From Bacteroidota bacterium (GTDB lineage: Bacteria > Bacteroidota > Bacteroidia > Chitinophagales > Chitinophagaceae), in contig VBAT01000033.1 in the NCBI GenBank assembly GCA_005884665.1, forward strand, positions 1 through 60,838: 60,838 nucleotides of DNA, written 5' to 3'. The notes beneath the pieces were generated by a model. The model worked only from the letters and a program-made list of their open reading frames with translations. It was not told the origin of the DNA and made no database searches. This document shows positions 54,215-60,838 of the stretch, in pieces (the stretch's first letter is position 1; every line of letters starts with the position of its first letter). The position numbers and the translations under genes are program-made.

Positions 54215-54400
54215 AAGGCAAAGCATTGTCTTATTTATCTTTAAATTTCATGCCGGAAAGAAAATGAAGAAGCGCTTTAATTACAAGTCGTTTTTTATCA
54301 GGAAAAACAATTTTTTCAGTTATACAACCATGGTAAAAGATTTTAATTCATGTGTGGAAAAAATTCCTGTTTTAAACGGCTGCGGCTGAGCATATGATTT

Positions 54401-54862
54401 TTACTTTCCCCATTCCCACAGGCCCCATTTAAGGGCATCGGGCAGGTTTTCGCCCGCCTGTTTAAGCGTCAGCAGAATGTTACCGCGATGATGAGATTCA
54501 TGAGAGATAAAATATCCGGTGAGCGGAATAACCCCTTTTTTAAAATTCTTTACCCGGCCTTCATTATCACAACTTTTATGAATGAGCTCTTCGATGCCGG
54601 CCGCGGATCCTTCAAACGCCTGGCGCAGTCCTTTCCTGTCCAAGGCTGTTTCTTTTTTTATAGCAGGATGTTTTTTAAAAATATCCGGTGCGCAAACTTC
54701 CAGCCACTGGATACGCACATTGTGCATATGTGCCAGTTGATGGTATACTGTTCGGCCGCGGGGACTTGATGTTCGCTCCATTCCTGCGTCTGTGATATTA
54801 TCCATCAGCAGGAGGTTCATCTTATTGTGAATTCTCCATGTTTCAAGTAGCTGCTCTTTCAT
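54401..54862 (-). CDS. DinB-like family protein
   Basis: A 153-residue cytoplasmic four-helix bundle protein. ATG at 54862 is chosen because the frame further up runs through a terminator. His residues in VYHQLAHMHNVRIQWLE and in SHESHHRGNILLTLKQ are spaced as in DinB/YfiT metal-binding proteins. Members act in thiol transfer or detoxification, but the substrate cannot be read here. Confidence 0.85.
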   Translation of the reverse strand: MKEQLLETWRIHNKMNLLLMDNITDAGMERTSSPRGRTVYHQLAHMHNVRIQWLEVCAPDIFKKHPAIKKETALDRKGLRQAFEGSAAGIEELIHKSCDNEGRVKNFKKGVIPLTGYFISHESHHRGNILLTLKQAGENLPDALKWGLWEWGK

Positions 54863-54892
54863 TATTATTGTTTGATAACAGAAAGGTATTAA

Positions 54893-54930
54893 AATAAAAA
54901 TCCCTGCACATTGTGCAGGGATTTTTGTAT
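54893..54930 (-). terminator. terminator after the DUF1573 pair
   Basis: AAAAATCCCTGCAC and GTGCAGGGATTTTT form a long stem with A and T flanks on both sides, so it can work in either direction. It lies between the DUF1573 unit and the DinB-like gene, all on the - strand. Confidence 0.8.
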
Positions 54931-54947
54931 ACAATTAAACTTGTAGA

Positions 54948-55496
54948 TTAATTATTTGATTGGGGAGCTTCCGGAGCCAGTACTTCACCAGTGATCTGTA
55001 CGACTTTTTCCTGTGTAATGCCGGCTAATTTAATATGAACATCTTTTGTAAAAGCTCCTACACCAGCGGCGCTGTATTGAACTTTCAGTTTGGCTGTAGC
55101 GCCAGGTGCAATCGGTTCAACGATTTTTTCTGGTGTAGTACATCCGCAGCTTGCATAAGTATTTTCAACTACTAATGGTTTGTCGCTGGTATTTTTTATC
55201 TCGAACGAATAAGTAACAGGTTTGCCTTGCGGTATTTTTCCAAAATCATGCTTCAGCGTATTCACTTTCATTACATCATCAGGTGAAGGTTGGGCTGTTG
55301 CAGGCTGGGCAGTTGTTGCGGCTGCAGGAACTGTTTGCGCTTCGGCCGGTTTGGCTTCAGCTTTAGTTGGTGTACCAGCAGTTTTGCTGGCAGTGTTACG
55401 GGTAACTTTTGAAGCGGTGTTTTTAGACGGTTCGGTTTGGGCCATCAAAGCAACGCTGAAAGTAAAAGCAGTGGCGAGTAATACTAGCTTCTTCAT
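54948..55496 (-). CDS. DUF1573 protein with Ala/Pro-rich linker
   Basis: A 182-residue exported protein. Signal peptide ends at ALMAQ. A low-complexity Ala/Thr/Pro/Lys linker fills about residues 20-72, then a DUF1573 domain: HDFGKIPQGKPVTYSFEIKN, ASCGCTTPEKI, and APGATAKLKVQYSAAG. The domain has an immunoglobulin-like fold and is widespread in Bacteroidota; its role is unknown. It follows the paralogue at 55509 after 12 bases. Confidence 0.92.
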   Translation of the reverse strand: MKKLVLLATAFTFSVALMAQTEPSKNTASKVTRNTASKTAGTPTKAEAKPAEAQTVPAAATTAQPATAQPSPDDVMKVNTLKHDFGKIPQGKPVTYSFEIKNTSDKPLVVENTYASCGCTTPEKIVEPIAPGATAKLKVQYSAAGVGAFTKDVHIKLAGITQEKVVQITGEVLAPEAPQSNN

Positions 55497-55508
55497 GATT
55501 ATTTTTTT

Positions 55509-55952
55509 TTAAAGTGTTTGTTTTTTAAGAAATTGAACGGATGCATTGGCTGGAGCAGCTCCTTCCGGCGCCTTCCAAACATTGCCGAATATTTTTAATT
55601 GTTTTGTTTGATTGGTATTATAAGTAATGGTAATGTATTTTTCAAAGTAATTCTCAGCAGCAGCGTTAAAGCCAACCCTGATTTGCGCGGTCGCCCCGGG
55701 AGCGATGGCTTCACGACTCCATTCAGGCGTCGTACACCCGCAACTGGCTTTTACATCGTCCAGTTTCAGCGGCTCCTGCCCGGTATTCACTACCTCGAAG
55801 GAATAGTAAACCGGCCTGCCCTGGGGAATTTTTCCGAAATTATGTTCGGTCTCCTTGAGTCTCAATACATCCGCGGATACCGACGTATTGGTTTGTGCGC
55901 CTGCCAAAAAGCAACTCAAGAGCAATGCGAGCACTGATAGGGTTTTTCTCAT
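55509..55952 (-). CDS. DUF1573 protein
   Basis: A 147-residue exported protein. Signal peptide ends at LAGAQ. The DUF1573 domain follows: HNFGKIPQGRPVYYSFEVVN, ASCGCTTPEWS, APGATAQIRVGFNAAAENYF. It is a close paralogue of the next gene, without the linker. The promoter is at 55972-56002, and the two genes form one unit. Confidence 0.92.
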   Translation of the reverse strand: MRKTLSVLALLLSCFLAGAQTNTSVSADVLRLKETEHNFGKIPQGRPVYYSFEVVNTGQEPLKLDDVKASCGCTTPEWSREAIAPGATAQIRVGFNAAAENYFEKYITITYNTNQTKQLKIFGNVWKAPEGAAPANASVQFLKKQTL

Positions 55953-55971
55953 AAAGAAATTATGAAGGTTT

Positions 55972-56002
55972 CAAAATTAATAGAAAGATGCCATATTCCA
56001 AA
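55972..56002 (-). promoter_or_regulatory. promoter of the DUF1573 pair
   Basis: On the - strand TTTG (55999-56002), 19 bases, then TAATTTTG (55972-55979). Both elements match the Bacteroidota consensus. The start codon at 55952 is about 20 bases downstream. Confidence 0.72.
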
Positions 56003-56060
56003 GATGGGTTGCATTAAGGAATGGGGATTTTTTGCAATTATTTAATGCTTTGTTTCTCCC

Positions 56061-56068
56061 TATTTTTG
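56061..56068 (+). promoter_or_regulatory. -7 element just before the fused E1 gene
   Basis: TATTTTTG is a perfect TAnnTTTG box ending 4 bases before the ATG at 56073. Transcription would then start at or beside the start codon, giving a leaderless message. The -33 position has only a weak TTA. Confidence 0.35.
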
Positions 56069-56072
56069 CCTC

Positions 56073-58457
56073 ATGCAAAATTCCCCGATGCCTGCCGAAG
56101 CAAAGTTGTCTTTCGACAAATTCAGGGAAGAAGTATTAAATGATTACCGGGTTGCATGTATAAGCCGGGAAGCCAGTTTGTTAGGCAGAAAAGAAGTATT
56201 GACCGGCAAAGCCAAATTCGGCATTTTTGGAGATGGTAAAGAGGTGCCCCAGGTAGCCATGGCCAAGTTCTTCAAACCAGGGGATTTTTACAGCGGATAT
56301 TACCGTGACCAGACATTTGCATTTGCAACAGACGCAGCAACTCTTGAACAGTTTTTTGCACAATTATATTCAGATCCTGATACGGCTCATGATCCTCATA
56401 GCGGAGGCCGCCAGATGAACTCTCATTTTGCTACCCCGACTGTGGATAAAAACGGAGAGTTCCTTGACCTGGTAAATCGCAAAAACCTGGCTGCGGGTAT
56501 GGCGCCTACTGCTGCCCAGATGCCTAAATCACTCGGGCTGGCATTGGCATCAAAACTATTCAGGAATGTAAAAGAATTGCATCAATTCACATCACTTTCC
56601 GACAAAGGCAATGAGGTTTGTTTTTGTACCATTGGTGATGCGTCTACCAGTGAAGGTCATTTTTGGGAAACCGTAAACGCTGCAGCGGTTCAACAGGTAC
56701 CTGTTGCTTTTTTTGTTTGGGATGATGGCTATGGTATTTCCGTTCCTAAAAAATACCAAACTGTCAAAGGATCTATTTCCGAAGCCCTTAAGGGATTCCG
56801 CGAGGACGGAAATAAAGACGGAATAGATATTTATTACCTGAGAGCCTGGGATTACGCGGGTATGTGTGAAACTTTTGAGATGGCCATCAATAAGATCAGG
56901 CAAACACATACGCCAGCGCTATTTCATGTAGATGATGTAACGCAGCCACAAGGGCATTCTACTTCCGGAAGCCATGAACGTTATAAAACACCGGAGCGGT
57001 TGGAATGGGAGAGAGAGTGGGATTGCAATAAAAAATTTAAAGAGTGGATCATTGAAAATTCACTGGCTACCGAAGATGAAGCAAGTGAAATTGAAAACTC
57101 AGCCAAGGAATTTGTCCGCGATAGCAGGAACAAGGCCTGGGAAGGTTACCTGGCTCCGATTACAAAACAGGTCGAACACACAGCAGAGCTTGCTGCTAAT
57201 ATTATAAAGAGCCTGCCGGCAAAAGCTGCCGAATTGCAAAAACTGGTAACTGCTCTCACATCCAACAGGGAACCCAACCGCCGGGATGTGATGCACACAC
57301 TTTATCGTTTGTTACAACTGGCCGGCGATAGTGATGCGTCATTTTGGGCAAAAGATTATTATAACGAGTTACTTAAAGAAAACCGGGCGTTACATAATTC
57401 CTGTCTCTATAACGAGGGACCAAAAAGCGCTCTCAAAGTAAATGTGGTCAGGGCTTCCTTTGGTGAGAACCCACAGGTGCTTAATGGCTACGAAGTTCTC
57501 AACAGGTATTTTGATGAGCTCTTCACCAATAATCCAGGACTGGTAGCATTTGGGGAAGATCTCGGTTTTATCGGGGATGTGAACCAGGGATTTGCAGGGT
57601 TGCAGGCAAAACATGGAGAAGGCAGAATATTTGATACCGGTATTCGCGAACTGACGATCATGGGGCAGGGGATCGGTCTTGCTATGAGGGGTCTGAGGCC
57701 GATCGCCGAAATTCAATACCTGGACTATCTTATTTATGGATTACAGCCATTGAGCGATGACCTGGCAACCATGCATTTTCGAACGGTGGCCAAACAGAGT
57801 GCGCCCCTGATCGTTCGCACGAGGGGTCACCGTCTCGAAGGTATCTGGCATAGTGGATCGCCCATGGGAATGATAATAAATTCTCTTCGTGGAATGTACG
57901 TATGCGTTCCAAGGAATATGACCCAGGCTATCGGGATGTACAACACTCTGCTTGCAAGTATGGACCCGGGCCTTGTCATTGAATGTCTCAACGGGTATCG
58001 CTTAAAAGAGAAGTTGCCTTCCAACCTGTTGGAGTTTACTGTGCCTCTCGGCATCCCTGAAGTTGTCAGAGAAGGTAGTGATATTACGATTGTTTCCTAT
58101 GGCTCTGTCCTCCGTATCATCCACGATGTTGCAACAGTGCTTGAAGAGCAGGGAATTAATTGCGAGATCATCGATGTCCAGACCCTTCTGCCATTTGACC
58201 TGGATCATAAAATCCTCGAATCACTCAAAAAAACCAGCCGTATTGTCTTCATCGATGAAGATGTTCCCGGCGGTGCAGCCGCTTATATGTACAATAAAGT
58301 AATGGAGGAACAGGGCGGTTATAAATACCTTGACGCTACACCACGGACGATTACGGGCAAAGCTCATCGACCCGGCTATGGCAGTGATGGTGACTATTTC
58401 GGCAAACCCAATGCGGAAGAAATTGAAACGGTTATCAAAGAAATCATCGCCGAATAA
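56073..58457 (+). CDS. branched-chain 2-oxoacid dehydrogenase E1, alpha and beta subunits fused
   Basis: A 794-residue thiamine diphosphate enzyme. The N-terminal alpha part (about 1-390) has the cofactor site GDASTSEGHFWETVNAAAV to DDGYGISVPKKYQ. The C-terminal beta part (about 450-794) begins VNVVRASFGENPQVLNGYEV and includes FGEDLGFIGDVNQGFAGLQ and ALLASMDPGLVIECL-type transketolase sequence. Such fusions are common in Bacteroidota. It decarboxylates branched-chain oxoacids for isobutyryl- or isovaleryl-CoA, which feed iso-fatty acids. No E2 or E3 gene is adjacent. Confidence 0.93.
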   Translation: MQNSPMPAEAKLSFDKFREEVLNDYRVACISREASLLGRKEVLTGKAKFGIFGDGKEVPQVAMAKFFKPGDFYSGYYRDQTFAFATDAATLEQFFAQLYSDPDTAHDPHSGGRQMNSHFATPTVDKNGEFLDLVNRKNLAAGMAPTAAQMPKSLGLALASKLFRNVKELHQFTSLSDKGNEVCFCTIGDASTSEGHFWETVNAAAVQQVPVAFFVWDDGYGISVPKKYQTVKGSISEALKGFREDGNKDGIDIYYLRAWDYAGMCETFEMAINKIRQTHTPALFHVDDVTQPQGHSTSGSHERYKTPERLEWEREWDCNKKFKEWIIENSLATEDEASEIENSAKEFVRDSRNKAWEGYLAPITKQVEHTAELAANIIKSLPAKAAELQKLVTALTSNREPNRRDVMHTLYRLLQLAGDSDASFWAKDYYNELLKENRALHNSCLYNEGPKSALKVNVVRASFGENPQVLNGYEVLNRYFDELFTNNPGLVAFGEDLGFIGDVNQGFAGLQAKHGEGRIFDTGIRELTIMGQGIGLAMRGLRPIAEIQYLDYLIYGLQPLSDDLATMHFRTVAKQSAPLIVRTRGHRLEGIWHSGSPMGMIINSLRGMYVCVPRNMTQAIGMYNTLLASMDPGLVIECLNGYRLKEKLPSNLLEFTVPLGIPEVVREGSDITIVSYGSVLRIIHDVATVLEEQGINCEIIDVQTLLPFDLDHKILESLKKTSRIVFIDEDVPGGAAAYMYNKVMEEQGGYKYLDATPRTITGKAHRPGYGSDGDYFGKPNAEEIETVIKEIIAE

Positions 58458-58531
58458 AATCCCTTTTGGATATAGGGTAATTCCAGCAAATATTCTAATT
58501 TAGAGAAACCACCACCATTAAACTTTGATAT

Positions 58532-60454
58532 ATGTGCCGCGTTTTTCGTGCTTCATTTCTATGCCTGACAAGCCTTATTTTTTCTCTCCATGGTTTTTCA
58601 CAAACAGATTTTTCGGGGAATATAAGCTCATGGAAAACTCTTTTTCCGAAAGAGGATGTGATCGCCGTGTCCTGTAAAGAAACTATAACCTTTTCGTTAA
58701 ATCCCAATCCCAAACCCGGGGAAGGCAGTGTTAAAGCAAATGTGCTGAACGAACTGACCCTTGTGCCGGTAAAGGATTTCCTCAAATATGAAGATGGTTT
58801 ATTTTATAACGAAGAGATAACGATCGACAATATAAAAGCGATTAATTCCAAAGGAAAAGAAATAACGATCCAAAAACTTTGCGGCCCTTATAAGGATAAT
58901 GAAATATTTCACAGCGATTCACGGGTCTGTTCTATTTCGTTTCCGCTGGAAGAAAAAGGAAAGAGCTTCACTTTCCGTTACGAAGAGAATTACCGCGATA
59001 TAAAATATCTCACTTCTTTTTATTTCAATCATTATTTACCGGTAGTAGAAAGAAAGGTCGAGTTTGATATCCCTTCATGGCTGGAAGTTGACTTGCGCGA
59101 GTTCAATTTTAAGAATAACAATATAGAAAAAATAACTAACCGGGAAGGCGATATTACCAAAACAGTGTTCACGATCAAAAACGTGCCTGCATTCCAGCAG
59201 GAACCTTCTTCCCCCAATCATGCACTCAGCAACCCTCACGTGATATGCGTGAGCAAGGCCTATACGCAGGACGGTACAAGAAAAGTATTGTTTGAATCGG
59301 TTAAGGATCTTTATGGATGGTACAGCACAGTTTGTTCCGAAATTGGTAATAATCCCAATGAACTCAAAAGCCGTGTAGCCGCTTTAACTGAAGGGAAAAA
59401 AACGGATGTTGAAAAGATAGAGTCTGTTTTTTACTGGGTGCAGGACAATATCCGCTATATCGCTTTTGAGAACGGCATCATGGGTTTTAAGCCGGATGCT
59501 GCGCAAAATGTTTTGAGAAATAAATATGGCGATTGCAAGGGCAAGGCCAACCTGCTCAAGGAAATGCTTAAGCTGGCAGGGTATGATGCGCGTCTTACCT
59601 GGATCGGGACTTCAGATCTCCCTTATGATTATACTTTACCATCTTTGGCCGTAGATAATCATATGATCTGTACAGTTATCCTGAACGGGAAGAGATATTT
59701 TCTCGACGGCACTGAATCATTTATCGCGTTGAACGATTATGCACAACGCATCCAGGGTAAGCAGGTGCTGATCGAAGATGGTAAAAACTATATCCTTGAC
59801 CGCATTCCTGATTTTCCCGCGGAAAGAAACAAGGTAAAAAAGAACATTCATATCAGTCTCGACAACGATATCATTAAAGGAACAGCTGCCACAGAATATA
59901 ATGGCGAATCCAAGATCATGCTGCAGGCAGTGTATACTTCCATCCGAAATGAGGACAGAACAGAAGCCCTGTCAAATCTTCTCAAACGGGGAGATGATAA
60001 CGTGGTCGTCACCAATGTACAGTCTCCTGATTTCAAAGAAAGACAAAAGCCGATCACGGTGAACTATGAGTTTAAGGCCAGCAACCAGGTAAAGAAAGCG
60101 GGCAATGAGATCTATGTGGTGATGGACTGGGACAAGGAATTTTCGAGCCTTGAGTTTGATAAGGAGAGGAAGAACGATTACGAGTTTAATTATAAATACG
60201 ATTATGCCATCCAGACGGAGCTGGCGATACCTGAAGGATACAAAGTAGATTATATGCCGGCTGCTTTCAAAAAAACTACTCCTTATTATTCGTTTGAAGG
60301 CTCGTATGTCAACAAAGGGAAAAGCGTTGTGTACAATAAGACGATCATTGTCAACAAGCCCGTACTGCTGACATCGGAATTCGACAGCTGGAACGCATTT
60401 GTAAAATCGATCAATGATTTTTATAACGACCAGGTAGTGCTGGTAAAAAAATAA
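58532..60454 (+). CDS. exported DUF3857/transglutaminase-like protein
   Basis: A 640-residue protein. Signal peptide ends at LHGFSQ. The N-terminal half (to about 270) is a DUF3857-type beta domain. A transglutaminase-like core follows: FYWVQDNIRYIAF, the Cys motif KYGDCKGKANLLKEMLK, and the His in LAVDNHMICTVIL, so a full Cys/His/Asp triad is possible. The C-terminal part is beta-rich (DUF2569-like position, no clear motif). The family is paired with a second such gene in many Bacteroidota, as here. Confidence 0.88.
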   Translation: MCRVFRASFLCLTSLIFSLHGFSQTDFSGNISSWKTLFPKEDVIAVSCKETITFSLNPNPKPGEGSVKANVLNELTLVPVKDFLKYEDGLFYNEEITIDNIKAINSKGKEITIQKLCGPYKDNEIFHSDSRVCSISFPLEEKGKSFTFRYEENYRDIKYLTSFYFNHYLPVVERKVEFDIPSWLEVDLREFNFKNNNIEKITNREGDITKTVFTIKNVPAFQQEPSSPNHALSNPHVICVSKAYTQDGTRKVLFESVKDLYGWYSTVCSEIGNNPNELKSRVAALTEGKKTDVEKIESVFYWVQDNIRYIAFENGIMGFKPDAAQNVLRNKYGDCKGKANLLKEMLKLAGYDARLTWIGTSDLPYDYTLPSLAVDNHMICTVILNGKRYFLDGTESFIALNDYAQRIQGKQVLIEDGKNYILDRIPDFPAERNKVKKNIHISLDNDIIKGTAATEYNGESKIMLQAVYTSIRNEDRTEALSNLLKRGDDNVVVTNVQSPDFKERQKPITVNYEFKASNQVKKAGNEIYVVMDWDKEFSSLEFDKERKNDYEFNYKYDYAIQTELAIPEGYKVDYMPAAFKKTTPYYSFEGSYVNKGKSVVYNKTIIVNKPVLLTSEFDSWNAFVKSINDFYNDQVVLVKK

Positions 60455-60519
60455 CAATCGATACCTGCGAATAACCTCCCGGATCCATTTCCTGCTTTAT
60501 TAAAAAAATTAATCTCAAA

Positions 60520-60838
60520 ATGAAACAGACGTTGATTTTTCTTCTGCTTTTAATGTTGTATACCGGCAATTTGAATGCGCAGGCTCCATCTGTGGGTGAG
60601 ACGATCGAACCAGAATTTGCGATTACTACAGTGCCTGAAAAATGGAGTAAAGAAAGTGCCGTGGTCATTGGCCAGAAATCGGAATATCTTTTTACGCGAC
60701 TGGTGTCAGGGAAAAGATATACAACAGTAGTACGCATCAAAGAGTATGTGCACAAAAGGATCAAGCTACAGGATAAAAATGCGCTGGAGAAATTCTCCAC
60801 GTTCTATTATGTTACCATGGGAAAAGATGGGCAGGCAG
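60520..60838 (+). CDS. exported DUF3857-like protein (partial, cut by window end)
   Basis: Only the first 106 residues are in the window. Signal peptide ends at GNLNAQ. The following VPEKWSKESAVVIGQKSEYL and VHKRIKLQDKNALEKFSTFY are the start of a DUF3857 domain. It lies 65 bases after the related gene and is likely in the same operon. Confidence 0.8.
   Translation, partial: MKQTLIFLLLLMLYTGNLNAQAPSVGETIEPEFAITTVPEKWSKESAVVIGQKSEYLFTRLVSGKRYTTVVRIKEYVHKRIKLQDKNALEKFSTFYYVTMGKDGQA

Overview
The window comes from a member of the Bacteroidota, most likely Chitinophagaceae or a close relative. Evidence is a type IX secretion sorting domain on the subtilase, promoters of the TTTG-N19/20-TAnnTTTG type, paired DUF1573 proteins, LytS/LytTR regulation, a fused E1 alpha/beta ketoacid dehydrogenase, and many short SPII lipoproteins. 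All assignments come from reading motifs and translations; no database search was run.

Region 1 (1-690) is the 3' end of an rRNA operon: the 23S tail, a spacer with hairpins, 5S rRNA and a strong terminator. Region 2 (about 1.1-17.7 kb) is the most unusual part. About 18 small, unrelated genes all lie on the + strand, separated by related but non-identical structured repeats of 50-330 bp. The repeats behave like integron attC sites. Each begins with a box ending in AAC and ends in GTT, with complementary inner arms. In eight cassettes the 7-10 bases at the front of the cassette are the reverse complement of the box that opens its own downstream repeat, although this box differs from cassette to cassette. 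No integrase gene is present, so this looks like an integrase-less cassette cluster (CALIN-like) parked behind an rRNA operon. Cargo includes two serine beta-lactamase-like hydrolases, an erythromycin-esterase-like lipoprotein, SMI1/KNR4, HNH, GNAT, DUF695, Gmad2, a DUF3805-like protein, a TPR lipoprotein, EthD and NTF2-like proteins, and a decayed DUF5615 toxin fragment.

Region 3 (18-30.5 kb) holds ordinary chromosomal genes: a vanadium haloperoxidase-like lipoprotein, a LytS-LytS-LytTR signalling operon whose second kinase looks catalytically dead, an outer-membrane barrel gene with an apparent frameshift, a 2-hydroxyacid dehydrogenase, a double DUF1080 protein convergent with a Gfo/Idh oxidoreductase, and an M14 peptidase. 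Region 4 (30.9-41.2 kb) has rpsT, the 2-oxoglutarate dehydrogenase E1 and E2 genes, an RNA m5C methyltransferase, a secreted subtilase with a lipoprotein, and mnmA.

Region 5 (41.5-53.9 kb) starts with a large M14 peptidase. A tight four-gene operon follows: a one-helix membrane protein, an actin/Hsp70-fold ATPase, a membrane coiled-coil protein, and a 1749-residue membrane protein. The last appears to fuse a SEDS glycosyltransferase-like membrane domain to a penicillin-binding transpeptidase domain with SxxK, SxN and KTG motifs. This is the second candidate for an undescribed system, a self-contained wall-synthesis or morphogenesis machine. Region 6 (53.9-60.8 kb) has a small hypothetical, a DinB-like protein, two DUF1573 proteins, the fused branched-chain ketoacid dehydrogenase E1, and two consecutive DUF3857-type exported proteins, the second cut by the window edge.
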